Source: Bacillus sp. FJAT-22090
GTDB lineage: Bacteria; Bacillota; Bacilli; Bacillales_A; Planococcaceae
Assembly (NCBI RefSeq): GCF_007676755.1
Contig: NZ_VEBK01000007.1
Location: 62,001-126,000 of the forward strand
Direction: 5' to 3'
DNA length: 64,000 nucleotides
Below are positions 1-9,098 of this stretch, piece by piece (position 1 is the stretch's first letter; each line of letters opens with the position of its first letter). The notes below the pieces were generated by a model, which saw nothing but the letters and a program-made list of their open reading frames with translations, ran no database searches and had not been told where the DNA came from. The translations under genes were made by a program, and so were the position numbers.

Positions 1-103
1 ATTGCTTTTTTATTTTAATTTATATAGTATGCATAGGGAATATATAGTATAATTTTCAGTGGTGTCTTGTACACGTAGACAAGAACGTAAAGGAGGAGAA
101 ATC

Positions 104-325
104 ATGGAAACATGGATTTGGATTATTATTGTAATCGTTGCGTTAATCGGTGGTGCAGCAATTGGATTTTTTGCGGCACGTCAATATATGATGAAATACC
201 TAAAAGAAAATCCACCTATCAATGAACAAATGCTTCGAATGATGATGGCACAAATGGGACGTAAGCCTTCTGAAAAACAAGTAAAACAAATGATGAATCA
301 AATGAATAAAATGCAAAATAAATAA
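104..325 (+). CDS. yneF: YneF family small membrane protein
   Basis: A 73-residue protein with one N-terminal membrane segment (about residues 4-24, [20 protein letters not shown]), followed by a basic, Met/Gln-rich cytoplasmic tail containing a [19 protein letters not shown] motif. This matches the conserved UPF0154/YneF family in length and pattern; its function is unknown. I start it at the ATG at 104 because AGGAGG at 91-96 lies 7 nt upstream; the longer frame from 59 has no ribosome binding site. A TATAAT hexamer at 48-53 could be its -10 box. A hairpin terminator follows directly. Confidence 0.93.
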   Translation: METWIWIIIVIVALIGGAAIGFFAARQYMMKYLKENPPINEQMLRMMMAQMGRKPSEKQVKQMMNQMNKMQNK

Positions 326-326
326 T

Positions 327-353
327 AAAAGCACTCATTTTTGAGTGCTTTTA
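327..353. terminator. Bidirectional terminator between yneF and yqkD
   Basis: GCACTCA (331-337) pairs with TGAGTGC (342-348) around a TTTT loop. A-runs precede it and T-runs follow, so it can stop transcription from both convergent genes. Confidence 0.85.
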
Positions 354-1283
354 TTATTTATTTAGTAAATTGTTTTGCATGAGAAAATCTGCCACAACTT
401 GCTCATATTCCTCACTATTTTCGTTAAATGATTTAGCATGAACACCAACATCAAATAATTTTAATGTTTTTGGACCTTTTTTCTTCTCATATAATTCCTC
501 GGTCATTTTAGGAAGAATAAAGTCATCTTGTAAGCTGTGAATAAATAATACTGGCTTTTCAATTTTATCTACTACATCAATCGGTGAAACAAGATTTAAA
601 GTGTAACCATCCCGCATTTTTAAAAATAAATTAGCAAATCGAATTGGTAAACCAGAGCGTAAAGGCGTTGTTTGCTTAATAATATTGGAAACCTGCTCTT
701 CAAAATCGGAAAAAGAACAATCAGAAATATAGAAATCTGCGTCATCTTTTATAGAGCCTGCATATAGTAGCATAGTTGCCGCACCCATCGATTCACCATG
801 AATTCCAATAATGGCACTTTCACCAACACGCTCTCGTACCACTTCTACAATAGACTGCAAGTCAATTTTTTCATAAAACCCAAAACTAGTTGTTTTTCCT
901 CCCGAATCACCATGGCGACGGTGATCATACACGACGCTGTTAAAACCAAGCCTTTCAAACATGCGAACAAAACGTAAAGAGTTTATTTTATTTTCAGTCA
1001 CGCCATGACAAATAATGACGTAATTATTTGTTTGCAAAGGCTCTACAAAAATAGCTTTTAAGGAATATCCATTTTTAGATTCAATCCACTGCTCTGTTTT
1101 ATTTACCGCATTAAACCATGCCTCATCTAAACGTTTGGATGTAATTTCACGATTTAATATGAAGTCATTTTCTTTTTTCTTCATATACATAAGCTTGTTT
1201 GTTACAAAAAAACCGAAAACGGTGGCTAGGGCCGAAATAACACTTGTAAAAATACTCGTCCAAATGATGACTCTTTTTTTCAT
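354..1283 (-). CDS. yqkD: Alpha/beta hydrolase, YqkD-like, membrane-anchored
   Basis: A 309-residue alpha/beta-hydrolase-fold protein. Residues 5-28 form an N-terminal membrane anchor. An oxyanion HG pair (VIICHGVTENK) precedes the nucleophile elbow GESMG (residues 163-167, Ser165). Likely catalytic Asp and His lie in FIHSLQDDFILP and DVGVHAKSF. It is close in length to B. subtilis YqkD (about 305 aa), which sits in the same yqkD-yqkE-yqkF neighbourhood. The substrate is unknown. The start is supported by a TAGGAG-type site upstream. Here the downstream yqkE lies on the opposite strand, separated by two catabolic genes. Confidence 0.88.
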   Translation of the reverse strand: MKKRVIIWTSIFTSVISALATVFGFFVTNKLMYMKKKENDFILNREITSKRLDEAWFNAVNKTEQWIESKNGYSLKAIFVEPLQTNNYVIICHGVTENKINSLRFVRMFERLGFNSVVYDHRRHGDSGGKTTSFGFYEKIDLQSIVEVVRERVGESAIIGIHGESMGAATMLLYAGSIKDDADFYISDCSFSDFEEQVSNIIKQTTPLRSGLPIRFANLFLKMRDGYTLNLVSPIDVVDKIEKPVLFIHSLQDDFILPKMTEELYEKKKGPKTLKLFDVGVHAKSFNENSEEYEQVVADFLMQNNLLNK

Positions 1284-1294
1284 AGCCTCAACTC

Positions 1295-2191
1295 CTACTT
1301 GCTTTTGGATAGTCTATACATACCCGTTTCAATTGGCCTAGTTGCATACGGTGCAATGATATCTACCGCTTGTATCAATGTGTCTAGGTTGATATTCGTT
1401 TCAATATCCATTTGTTTTAGCATATTCACAACATCTTCAGTTGCTACATTTCCGGTTGCTCCTGGAGCAAAAGGACAACCCCCTAAACCGCCTGCGGAAG
1501 TGTCAAATCGATCAACCCCTGCTTGAAGTGCTGAAAAAATATTTGCTACCCCCATTTTTCTTGTATCATGGAAATGAGCTGTAATTAGTGTATTTGGAAA
1601 TTCTTTTTTTAATGCTTCAAATAGCATGTAGCTTTCTTGTGGATTTGCCATCCCAATTGTATCTGCAACACTTAATTCATCTACACCCCACGAGACAAAT
1701 TCACTGCATAATTCTAGCACTTTGGCTGGTTCTATTTTTCCTTCATATGGACAATAGAAAGCGGTGGAGATACACGCACGTACAAAATGTCCTTCTACTA
1801 GTAATTTTTCCACAATTGGTTTCAATTCATGCATACTTTCTTCGGTTGTTTTGTTAATATTTTTTTTATTAAATGTGTTAGATACACCTACAAATACAGC
1901 AAAGCTACTAGCATTTGCTTCTTTGGCAAGTTCCACGCCTTTCGCGTTAGGTGTTAACACAAATTGTCTGCCAACTTTTTTTGCACATCCCACAATTTCT
2001 TTTGCGTCTTTCATTTGAGGCACCCACTTCGGTGATACGAAAGAAGTCAGCTCCATTTCTTCGACACCAGCTACCTGTAACTTCTCAATAAACGCTAATT
2101 TTACCTCTGTTGGTACTTCATTTTTTTCATTTTGTAGCCCGTCTCTTGGACCTACCTCGATAATTGTCACTTTTTTTGGTAAACTAAACAT
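1295..2191 (-). CDS. mvaB: Hydroxymethylglutaryl-CoA lyase
   Basis: A 298-residue TIM-barrel lyase that cleaves HMG-CoA to acetyl-CoA and acetoacetate, the last step of leucine degradation. Visible family marks are VGPRDGLQNE near the N-terminus (metal-binding Asp), TAHFHDTRKMG (metal-binding His pair), and the catalytic-Cys loop GGLGGCPFAPGATGN. I chose the ATG at 2191 because GGAGG lies 7 nt upstream; an ATG two codons earlier would nearly overlap that site. It ends 11 nt before the yqkD start, so the two may be co-transcribed. It is divergent from the thiolase. Confidence 0.94.
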   Translation of the reverse strand: MFSLPKKVTIIEVGPRDGLQNEKNEVPTEVKLAFIEKLQVAGVEEMELTSFVSPKWVPQMKDAKEIVGCAKKVGRQFVLTPNAKGVELAKEANASSFAVFVGVSNTFNKKNINKTTEESMHELKPIVEKLLVEGHFVRACISTAFYCPYEGKIEPAKVLELCSEFVSWGVDELSVADTIGMANPQESYMLFEALKKEFPNTLITAHFHDTRKMGVANIFSALQAGVDRFDTSAGGLGGCPFAPGATGNVATEDVVNMLKQMDIETNINLDTLIQAVDIIAPYATRPIETGMYRLSKSK

Positions 2192-2318
2192 AATCATCCC
2201 TCCATCTCTATTGTAAGGAATGGATGGTTAAACAAGCAACTTTTAATCTTATTTTCAGAAATTAAGATTAAAGTCATAAGTTACTGTAATGACAGGGGAA
2301 TATGAGGAGGAAATGACT

Positions 2319-3503
2319 TTGACAAACGAAGTAGTAATTGTAAGTGCGGTAAGAACTGCAATTGGTTCATTTCAAGGGGCATTAAAAGATGTACCTGCGA
2401 CAAAGTTGGGTGCGATTGTAATTGAAAAAGCGCTAGAAAAAGCTGGAGTTTCAAAAGATGCGGTGGATGAAGTGATTATGGGAAATGTTCTACAAGCAGG
2501 ATTAGGGCAAAATCCAGCAAGACAAGCTTCAATCCAAGCAGGATTATCCGTATCTGTGCCAGCACTTACTATTAATAAAGTGTGTGGATCTGGGCTAAAA
2601 GCTATCCATTTAGCAACACAAGCCATTATCGCAGGAGATGCGGATGTCATCGTTGCTGGTGGGATGGAAAATATGAGTCAAGCTCCTTATCTATTAAAGA
2701 ATGCTAGAGAAGGCTTCCGTATGGGGGATCAAAAAGTGGTAGATAGCATGATCTCAGATGGCTTATGGTGTGCATTTAATGATTATCATATGGGAATTAC
2801 AGCCGAAAATCTATGTGATCAATACAATATTACAAGAGAAGAACAAGATGCATTTTCAGCGCGCTCTCAAGCCCGTGCTGCAAAGGCAATCGAAGAAGGC
2901 AAGTTTGCAGAAGAAATCGTTCCAGTAGAAATTCCACAACGTAAGGGCGATCCAATCGTATTTGATAAGGATGAATATCCGAAAAAAGGATCTACACAAG
3001 AAAAGTTAAGCGGGCTTCGTCCAGCATTCAAAAAAGATGGGTCTGTTACAGCAGGAAATGCATCGGGTATTAATGACGGTGCAGCAGCTGTAGTTGTTAT
3101 GTCTAGAACGAAAGCAGATGAACTGGGGATTAAACCATTAGCGACAATCGTAGCAAATGCAGCGGCTGGAGTAGATCCAAGTGTAATGGGAATTGGACCA
3201 GTAGAGGCTGTGAAAAAAGTTTTAAACAAATCAAATATTACGCTTGAAGATATCGATTTAATCGAAGCAAATGAAGCATTTGCTGCACAATCGATTGCGG
3301 TGGATAGAGAACTTTCATTTGATCATGATAAACTAAATGTAAATGGTGGAGCTATAGCATTAGGCCACCCAATTGGTGCAAGTGGTGCACGTATTTTTGT
3401 TTCTTTACTTCATGAAATGGAGAAAAAAGATGCAAAAACAGGACTTGCAACACTTTGTATCGGTGGCGGGCAAGGAGTAGCAACTATCGTTAAACGCAAA
3501 TAA
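2319..3503 (+). CDS. Acetyl-CoA C-acetyltransferase (thiolase)
   Basis: A biosynthetic/degradative thiolase of 394 residues. It carries the nucleophilic Cys in [15 protein letters not shown] (Cys89 with this start), the His motif [10 protein letters not shown] and the C-terminal Cys loop CIGGGQG. It interconverts two acetyl-CoA and acetoacetyl-CoA. I start it at TTG 2319, 8 nt after AGGAGG (2305-2310); ATG 2313 is only 2 nt from that site. The product then begins like typical thiolases ([18 protein letters not shown]). It is divergent from HMG-CoA lyase, so the pair may serve acetoacetate or leucine catabolism. Confidence 0.93.
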   Translation: MTNEVVIVSAVRTAIGSFQGALKDVPATKLGAIVIEKALEKAGVSKDAVDEVIMGNVLQAGLGQNPARQASIQAGLSVSVPALTINKVCGSGLKAIHLATQAIIAGDADVIVAGGMENMSQAPYLLKNAREGFRMGDQKVVDSMISDGLWCAFNDYHMGITAENLCDQYNITREEQDAFSARSQARAAKAIEEGKFAEEIVPVEIPQRKGDPIVFDKDEYPKKGSTQEKLSGLRPAFKKDGSVTAGNASGINDGAAAVVVMSRTKADELGIKPLATIVANAAAGVDPSVMGIGPVEAVKKVLNKSNITLEDIDLIEANEAFAAQSIAVDRELSFDHDKLNVNGGAIALGHPIGASGARIFVSLLHEMEKKDAKTGLATLCIGGGQGVATIVKRK

Positions 3504-3517
3504 AGTAGGTGAACAAA

Positions 3518-3772
3518 TTGGCAAAGAAAAAACAAAGACAACAACAAGTAAAACCTGTAGCTTCAAAAGAAGAAGGAAATGGTCTATTTGATCAGCTTTC
3601 ATCAGATGTGCTAGCGAAGCTTAAGGAAACGAAGAAACAACTGGTAGCAGAAGAGCAAGAAAAAGAAGAAGAAAGACAAGCTCAGCTTGCATTTGAAAAA
3701 AAGCAAAAAGAAAAAAATAAAACATTTGCTGAACTACTAGATGAACACGGATATGGTGGTTCTAAGTTTTAG
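3518..3772 (+). CDS. yqkE: YqkE family protein (DUF3886)
   Basis: An 84-residue highly charged, Lys/Glu/Gln-rich protein predicted to be largely helical (residues 28-70). It ends in the family's typical C-terminus KTFAELLDEHGYGGSKF. I favour the TTG at 3518, which lies 6 nt after AGGTG; a GTG at 3509 overlaps that binding site. It sits 14 nt after the thiolase stop and is probably translated from the same transcript. The function is unknown; in B. subtilis it lies between yqkD and yqkF. Confidence 0.8.
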   Translation: MAKKKQRQQQVKPVASKEEGNGLFDQLSSDVLAKLKETKKQLVAEEQEKEEERQAQLAFEKKQKEKNKTFAELLDEHGYGGSKF

Positions 3773-3781
3773 ATGATTTAC

Positions 3782-3828
3782 AAACAGTTTAGAGATCCAA
3801 TATAGGGATTTCTAAACTGTTTTTTTTG
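3782..3828 (+). terminator. Terminator after yqkE
   Basis: AAACAGTTTAGA pairs with TCTAAACTGTTT around a short arm, followed by a run of eight T residues. Confidence 0.85.
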
Positions 3829-4066
3829 TTGGATAAATATATTCAGTCCACAAAAACAGGCAAGAAACTATTGTTAAATGGCTATGTTAAAGGTAAAGGT
3901 TGATTTATAGTGAAATGGTATGGTGACACGTGCACTAAATCTGATTGAATTCACCTCTACTGGATATTTATGTTAAACTAAGAACAAGTTTATGAACGTT
4001 TACACTTAAACTAACAAACGTAGGTTAGCACAAGATGAAAGACAAGAATTACAAGGGGGAATTTTT

Positions 4067-4603
4067 GTGGGAAAAAGATATAATTTGTGGTCTTTTTATT
4101 TAATAATTGTTTGCTTAGGTTTAGCAGTCTACTCATTGTATTCTAATATTAATAACACCTGGTTATTTGCACCTCCAAATTATATTTTACTTATGATTAG
4201 TTTGTTAGCCTTTGTTTTAGGAATTATAGGTTTTAAAGATAAAAGAAACTGGCGAACTAAAACACAAAGTTGGTTAACAATAATTCTATCATCATTGACA
4301 TCTATCGCACTTTTTTTGATATTATCATTCACACTTTTGTTTTCATCAATGGACGAAAATAAACATATAAAGACGGTAAGTTCTCCTGAAGATAATTATA
4401 CAATTGATTTTTATCGTTTTGACGTAGGAGCAGCAGGTTCATTTGGAGTGAGGGGAGAATTAAATGGACCACTGTGGTCTAAAAAACGAATTTATTATCA
4501 ACACAGGGTAGAACAAGTTGAAGTGGAATGGGAAAATAACAGCACGGTCTCGATTAACAATAATATCTTAAATTTGAAAAAAGGAGACACATTTGGATAT
4601 TGA
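4067..4603 (+). CDS. DUF5412-like membrane protein
   Basis: A 178-residue protein with three predicted membrane segments (about 7-25, 37-57 and 68-92). An extracytoplasmic domain follows, with the pattern SPEDNYTIDFYRFDVGAAGSFGVRGELNGP, which is typical of small Bacillales DUF5412 proteins. The start is GTG 4067, 6 nt after GGGGGA. It is a single-gene unit with a terminator on each side. The function is unknown, and no neighbour suggests one. Confidence 0.7.
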   Translation: MGKRYNLWSFYLIIVCLGLAVYSLYSNINNTWLFAPPNYILLMISLLAFVLGIIGFKDKRNWRTKTQSWLTIILSSLTSIALFLILSFTLLFSSMDENKHIKTVSSPEDNYTIDFYRFDVGAAGSFGVRGELNGPLWSKKRIYYQHRVEQVEVEWENNSTVSINNNILNLKKGDTFGY

Positions 4604-4686
4604 GTTGTATTTAGTAGAAAAATGATAAGTATGTGAAAGTATTTACTTAAAGTAACGAGTGCGTTAGAAAAAAATGGACATCAAAA

Positions 4687-4725
4687 TGAAATGAGCTTGG
4701 GGATACATTTCCCAGCTCATTTTTA
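4687..4725 (+). terminator. Terminator after the DUF5412 gene
   Basis: ATGAGCTTGGG pairs with CCCAGCTCAT with one bulge, followed by TTTTT. The rest of the 4604-5048 gap is AT-rich. The only other signals I see in it are the clpE promoter and operators. Confidence 0.8.
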
Positions 4726-4962
4726 TGTGCACTTTTTATTTAGAATGCATAGTCTCTTAGCCTTAACTTATCCGCTGTTTCCTATGTTCCATCAACACTT
4801 GCTAAGATAAGCATTTGCTTTTTTTTTGCTCAAATCGCTTTCCGTTTTCCTATAACTTCAACATAGCCTATTAAATTCACAATAAGTTGATAATGTGAAC
4901 TCATTATTAGATTAGCAAATAAGACGTTACTAAACTCACATAGAAAAATCCGAGCATATTAA

Positions 4963-4991
4963 TTGAAAGTCAAAAAAGGTCAGTGTATACT
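4963..4991 (+). promoter_or_regulatory. SigA-type promoter of clpE
   Basis: TTGAAA at 4963-4968 and TATACT at 4986-4991 are separated by exactly 17 nt. Both are one mismatch from consensus. The promoter overlaps the first CtsR operator. Confidence 0.75.
4968..4984 (+). promoter_or_regulatory. CtsR operator 1
   Basis: AGTCAAA-AAA-GGTCAGT is a near match to the CtsR tandem heptad (A/GGTCAAA-NAN-A/GGTCAAA). It occupies the spacer between the clpE -35 and -10 boxes. Confidence 0.75.
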
Positions 4992-5000
4992 AAAATCAAA

Positions 5001-5017
5001 GGTTAAAGATAGTCAAA
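5001..5017 (+). promoter_or_regulatory. CtsR operator 2
   Basis: GGTTAAA-GAT-AGTCAAA is a second tandem heptad just downstream of the clpE -10 box, near the expected transcription start. A further overlapping GTCAAA follows at 5019-5024. Confidence 0.75.
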
Positions 5018-5048
5018 GTCAAATGATTATTTGAAGGAGGACATATTT

Positions 5049-7175
5049 ATGAAATGTCAACATTGTAATAAAAACGAAGCAACGATGAGTTTGAGAATCC
5101 AACTAAATCAGCAAGGAATACAAATGAACCTTTGTAATGCTTGTTTTCAAGATATTCAAGGACAATTGACTGCAGGTAAGACTCCGATATTTAGTAAAGA
5201 TGCCGAGCATTTGTCTCAAGCCAATGGTAGTCACCAAGCACGAACACAAACGAGACAATCTGCGGAACAGCAAGGTAATAGTTTATTGGATCAACTTGGT
5301 AAAAATTTATCGAATGACGCTAAAGAAGGTCGGATTGATCCGGTCATTGGGCGTGATCAAGAAGTAAAGCGCGTAATTGAAACGTTAAATAGAAGAAATA
5401 AAAATAATCCTGTTTTAATTGGTGAACCGGGTGTTGGTAAAACAGCCATTGCCGAAGGACTTGCAGTGAAAATCCTCGATGGTGATGTACCTGTGAAATT
5501 GATGAACAAACAAGTGTACTTATTAGATGTCGCTTCACTCGTAACGAACACTGGAATCCGTGGACAATTCGAAGAGCGAATGAAACAGTTAATCGATGAA
5601 CTTCAAACACGAAAAGATATAATTTTATTTATTGATGAAATTCATTTACTCGTTGGAGCGGGAACAGCCGAAGGATCAAAAATGGACGCAGGTAATATTC
5701 TAAAGCCTGCTTTAGCTCGCGGGGAGATGCAGCTTATCGGTGCAACCACATTGAAAGAATATCGTCAAATCGAAAAAGATGCGGCGCTCGAGCGTAGATT
5801 CCAACCTATTTTAGTGAAAGAACCATCTGCTGAAGATACGATTCATATTCTACATGGTATTAAGGATCGTTATGAAAACTTCCATGAAGTACATTATCCG
5901 GATGAGGCAATTCAAGCTGTTGTTACTTTATCGCAGCGGTATATTCAAGATCGATTTTTACCAGACAAAGCTATCGACTTGATGGACGAGGTAGGTGCAC
6001 GTTTAAATCTGACACATATATCAGCCGATTCGGAGTCCATAGGATCACGACTTAACGAAGTCATTCAACAAAAAGAACAAGCTGCTGAAAAAGAAGATTA
6101 CGAAACAGCTGCAAATTTACGCTTTGAGGAGATCCAGTTGCGTAAACAGCTAGAACAAGCTAAACAAAATGGCGACAGCCCCCAAGTAGAAGTGACAGTT
6201 GCAGAGATCGAATTGATAGTAGAAGAAAAAACAGGAATTCCTGTGACAAAACTACAAGCGGCGGAACAAGCGAAAATGAAAGGAATTGCAGAAAATCTAG
6301 GCAAAAAAGTAATTGGCCAAGAAGATGCGGTCGATAAAATTGCCAAAGCGATTCGTCGTAGCCGTGCTGGACTTAAATCTAAAGATCGCCCAATTGGTTC
6401 ATTCTTATTTGTCGGTCCAACAGGTGTTGGTAAAACTGAGATTACAAAAGTGCTTGCGGAGGAACTATTTGGTTCACGCGATACATTAATCCGTCTTGAT
6501 ATGAGTGAATATATGGAGAAACATTCAGTATCTAAAATTATAGGTTCCCCTCCAGGCTATGTAGGACATGAAGAAGCCGGCCAATTAACAGAACATGTTC
6601 GCCGTAATCCTTATTCTATTTTACTGCTAGATGAAATTGAAAAGGCACATCCTGATGTGCAAAATATGTTCCTGCAAATAATGGAAGATGGTAGATTGAC
6701 GGATTCACATGGCAGAACAGTCAGCTTCAAAGATACTGTCATCATTATGACGAGTAATGCAGGGACAGGCGATAAAAAAGTAAGTATGGGTTTCAATCAA
6801 GTAACACATGAATCCGTCACTATGCTTGAATCACTAGGGGCATATTTCAAGCCAGAATTTCTCAACCGTTTCGATGCGATTGTGGAATTCAATGAATTAA
6901 CAGAAGAAAATTTACTTGAAATCATAGACTTAATGCTTGAAGATCTACGAGGAACAATTACAGAAAATAATATAGACATGACAATTTCTTCGGAAGCAAA
7001 AATAGCATTAGTCAAACTTGGTTACGATAAACGATTTGGTGCTCGACCGCTTCGCAGAGTGATTCAAGACAAAATTGAAGATCCATTAACAGATCTTATT
7101 TTGGAAGAAGAGACAATTGAAAAGGTCCATATAGATGTTGTGGATGAAGAAATTGTAGTTAATAAAATTAAATAA
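5049..7175 (+). CDS. clpE: ATP-dependent Clp protease ATPase ClpE
   Basis: A 708-residue Hsp100 unfoldase that feeds ClpP. The N-terminal zinc finger (CQHC near residue 3 and CNAC near residue 31) identifies ClpE rather than ClpC. Next come AAA domain 1 (Walker A GEPGVGKT, Walker [13 protein letters not shown]), a UVR-like coiled coil ([15 protein letters not shown]), AAA domain 2 ([22 protein letters not shown]) and the D2-small C-terminal domain ([12 protein letters not shown]). The start at ATG 5049 has AGGAGG 8 nt upstream. Two CtsR sites at the promoter imply heat-shock repression by CtsR, as in B. subtilis. It is monocistronic, with its own terminator. Confidence 0.96.
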   Translation: MKCQHCNKNEATMSLRIQLNQQGIQMNLCNACFQDIQGQLTAGKTPIFSKDAEHLSQANGSHQARTQTRQSAEQQGNSLLDQLGKNLSNDAKEGRIDPVIGRDQEVKRVIETLNRRNKNNPVLIGEPGVGKTAIAEGLAVKILDGDVPVKLMNKQVYLLDVASLVTNTGIRGQFEERMKQLIDELQTRKDIILFIDEIHLLVGAGTAEGSKMDAGNILKPALARGEMQLIGATTLKEYRQIEKDAALERRFQPILVKEPSAEDTIHILHGIKDRYENFHEVHYPDEAIQAVVTLSQRYIQDRFLPDKAIDLMDEVGARLNLTHISADSESIGSRLNEVIQQKEQAAEKEDYETAANLRFEEIQLRKQLEQAKQNGDSPQVEVTVAEIELIVEEKTGIPVTKLQAAEQAKMKGIAENLGKKVIGQEDAVDKIAKAIRRSRAGLKSKDRPIGSFLFVGPTGVGKTEITKVLAEELFGSRDTLIRLDMSEYMEKHSVSKIIGSPPGYVGHEEAGQLTEHVRRNPYSILLLDEIEKAHPDVQNMFLQIMEDGRLTDSHGRTVSFKDTVIIMTSNAGTGDKKVSMGFNQVTHESVTMLESLGAYFKPEFLNRFDAIVEFNELTEENLLEIIDLMLEDLRGTITENNIDMTISSEAKIALVKLGYDKRFGARPLRRVIQDKIEDPLTDLILEEETIEKVHIDVVDEEIVVNKIK

Positions 7176-7182
7176 AATTACT

Positions 7183-7218
7183 AAAAACCACTTCCTTTAA
7201 TAATCGGGAAGTGGTTTT
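7183..7218. terminator. Terminator between clpE and mazF
   Basis: AAAACCACTTCC pairs with GGGAAGTGGTTTT. A- and T-runs flank the stem, so it can serve both convergent genes. It overlaps the last codon of mazF. Confidence 0.85.
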
Positions 7219-7564
7219 AATTTACCAATGTTTTAATCTTCGCCAAGCATTCTTCGATGACGATTTGTAAATCTTCGTTGCTGGATAGTGCTTCTTTCAG
7301 TTTCACTGATATTGCTTTTATATCCATGCTTTTAAGTTGATCCGATAAAATAACACCAGTAACGGGGGATGTAGCTGGCAATTTCACTTCATACGCATAT
7401 CCTTTTTGTTTATTCGTAATTGGACAAACAATAACTAACCCCGTTGCACGGTTATATGCTTTTGGAGATATAACGATTGCTGGTCTATGTCCCGCCTGTT
7501 CGGAGCCTTTTTGCGTATTAAAGTTTAATGTTACAATGTCTCCTCTTTCTGGAATGTAGCTCAA
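7217..7564 (-). CDS. mazF: MazF/PemK family toxin, mRNA interferase
   Basis: A 115-residue endoribonuclease toxin. The motifs YIPERGDIVTLNFNTQKGSEQ, AGHRPAIVISPKAYN and VCPITNKQKGYAYEV give it the E. coli MazF-like form rather than the NdoA form encoded next to alr in Bacillus. The GSEQAGHRPAIV loop contains the conserved Arg/His region used in catalysis. It overlaps the antitoxin stop by 4 nt (ATGA-type junction), the usual antitoxin-first order. A second, E. coli-type MazF beside clpE suggests an accessory module. Family assignment is firm; its cleavage sequence cannot be told. Confidence 0.92.
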   Translation of the reverse strand: MSYIPERGDIVTLNFNTQKGSEQAGHRPAIVISPKAYNRATGLVIVCPITNKQKGYAYEVKLPATSPVTGVILSDQLKSMDIKAISVKLKEALSSNEDLQIVIEECLAKIKTLVN

Positions 7565-7800
7565 ATTAATTCGTCTCCCATCGGTTCCCCAGTATCAACC
7601 GATGAATGTCTGTTTTCATCTGTTATTTGTGAAACTAATTCCTCCAGTGTATATCGTGTTTTTACTGGTTCTAATGTGATTATATTGTCATCAGCATACA
7701 TATTCATCTCAGATCCTTCTTTAATGCCTAGCTTGTCTGCAATTGACTTAGGAATCCGGACACCTAAACTATTTCCCCATTGACTAACTTTTGTAACCAA
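7561..7800 (-). CDS. mazE: MazE-type antitoxin with an AbrB/SpoVT fold
   Basis: A 79-residue protein. Its N-terminal AbrB-type swapped-hairpin DNA-binding domain has the hallmark VTKVSQWGNSLGVRIP followed by KLGIKEGSEM. The acidic C-terminal tail would wrap the MazF dimer. I favour TTG at 7800, which is 8 nt from AAGGAG; a GTG at 7809 sits inside that site. It is translationally coupled to mazF. The MazE/MazF complex normally represses its own promoter, and a palindrome lies about 60 nt upstream. Confidence 0.88.
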   Translation of the reverse strand: MVTKVSQWGNSLGVRIPKSIADKLGIKEGSEMNMYADDNIITLEPVKTRYTLEELVSQITDENRHSSVDTGEPMGDELI

Positions 7801-7858
7801 TTGGATCACTCCTTGTTTTTCATTTCATACATCCATTATAACTTCCACCTCAAATATA

Positions 7859-7876
7859 GTATATCCAAGTATATAC
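7859..7876. promoter_or_regulatory. Possible MazE operator palindrome
   Basis: GTATAT-CCAAGT-ATATAC is an inverted repeat upstream of mazE, lying among TATACT-like promoter sequence on the minus strand. It could be the autoregulatory site. The same gap (7810-7971) also precedes the DUF4181 gene on the plus strand. Confidence 0.4.
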
Positions 7877-7971
7877 ATGAATTGATTGAATTACTCGAGA
7901 AAAACGCAAAACGTTATGATACACTGAATAAACAGATAAAAATAACCAATACAAATGGGAGGGAACTTTAA

Positions 7972-8382
7972 ATGGCGTGGGGAATGATTGCTCTGTTCGT
8001 TTTTTCTCTATTTGTATTAATATTTATTTTTAATACAATCATGGCAAAGGTACTGAAAGTGGAAAAGAGAAGTTTATTTTCCGCTAAGTTTGTAAATAAA
8101 CTCCATAAAAAAATAGAGGGGATACTGCGAATTACCTTTCTCATAATTTATATTATTTTTACTATGCGGCAGATAGAATCACCTGAATTAACAAATAGTC
8201 CGTGGTACTTTTTGAGTATATTAATGATTTATTTAGTACTGGATGAATTAGTTCGTGCTTTTATGGAGTGGAAATATGCTATAAATCGGAAGGAGTATAT
8301 TTATACATTAAGCGAATTGTTATTTATCGGTATGCTTATTATTGTGTGTGCGCAATCTAACTTTTTTGGAATGATTAAATAA
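7972..8382 (+). CDS. DUF4181-like integral membrane protein
   Basis: A 136-residue protein with four hydrophobic segments (about 3-25, 50-65, 76-93 and 111-130). It resembles DUF4181, a family of small Bacillales membrane proteins of unknown role. A GGGAGG site lies 9 nt before the ATG. The HAD hydrolase follows after 21 nt, so the two may form an operon. No catalytic motif is visible. Confidence 0.65.
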   Translation: MAWGMIALFVFSLFVLIFIFNTIMAKVLKVEKRSLFSAKFVNKLHKKIEGILRITFLIIYIIFTMRQIESPELTNSPWYFLSILMIYLVLDELVRAFMEWKYAINRKEYIYTLSELLFIGMLIIVCAQSNFFGMIK

Positions 8383-8403
8383 AGTTAATAGAGGAGATAA
8401 CTG

Positions 8404-9084
8404 ATGATTCAAGCAATAATATTTGATTTAGACGGAACATTACTGGATCGTGATACATCATTGAAGCACTTCATCAAGTACCAATATGAACGACTTTATA
8501 AATGGTTAGGTCATATACCAAAAGAGAAATATATAACGAGATTTATCGAATTGGATAGTAGAGGATATGTGTGGAAAGATATAGTATATCAACAGTTGGT
8601 GGAAGAATTCCATATTGATCAAATAGATTGGGAGTTTCTATTAGAAGATTATAAAGCAGAATTCAAGCATCACTGTGTTCCTTTTCCAAATCTCCATAAT
8701 ATGTTAGAAGAATTGCGAAAACACAATTTTGCTTTAGGAATTATTACAAATGGGTTTGGACAGTTTCAGATGGATAATATTGAAGCATTGGATATAAAAC
8801 ATTATTTTAAAACTATTTTAGTTTCGGAAACAGAAGGAGTAAAGAAACCTAATCGTGAAATTTTTGAGAGAGCACTAGAGCGTCTCCATGTAGCTCCCGA
8901 TGAAAGTGTATTTGTCGGTGACCATCCAGAAAACGATGTGAAAGCTTCCGAACTTGTTGGGATGATAAGCATTTGGAAAAAAGATGAGCAATGGAATTCG
9001 TTTAAGTCGAAATTCGTTGTCGAGGATTTAGGAGAATTACCGATTCTTATAAAGAGTTTGGATAATGTAAGCAGCTTGTTGTAG
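8404..9084 (+). CDS. HAD-superfamily hydrolase, phosphatase-like
   Basis: A 226-residue HAD protein. Motif I is FDLDGTLLD (nucleophile Asp8 and Asp10), motif II is IITNG, the motif III Lys lies in GVKKPNREIF, and motif IV is VGDHPENDV. Residues 15-85 form a helical cap (type C1). It is related to the YfnB/YjjG-like nucleotidase and haloacid phosphatases, but the substrate cannot be read from sequence. An AGAGGAGAT-type site precedes the ATG. A long inverted repeat follows. Confidence 0.88.
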   Translation: MIQAIIFDLDGTLLDRDTSLKHFIKYQYERLYKWLGHIPKEKYITRFIELDSRGYVWKDIVYQQLVEEFHIDQIDWEFLLEDYKAEFKHHCVPFPNLHNMLEELRKHNFALGIITNGFGQFQMDNIEALDIKHYFKTILVSETEGVKKPNREIFERALERLHVAPDESVFVGDHPENDVKASELVGMISIWKKDEQWNSFKSKFVVEDLGELPILIKSLDNVSSLL

Positions 9085-9098
9085 GCATTGAATAGATT

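Noticed and set aside
5344-5610. Antisense frames within clpE and other long genes
   Set aside because: They have no binding sites or domains and are explained by codon structure of the sense gene.
7780-7971. 63-codon frame ending just before the DUF4181 gene
   Set aside because: It reads through the mazE promoter region, starts inside mazE on the other strand, and has no ribosome binding site or recognisable domain.
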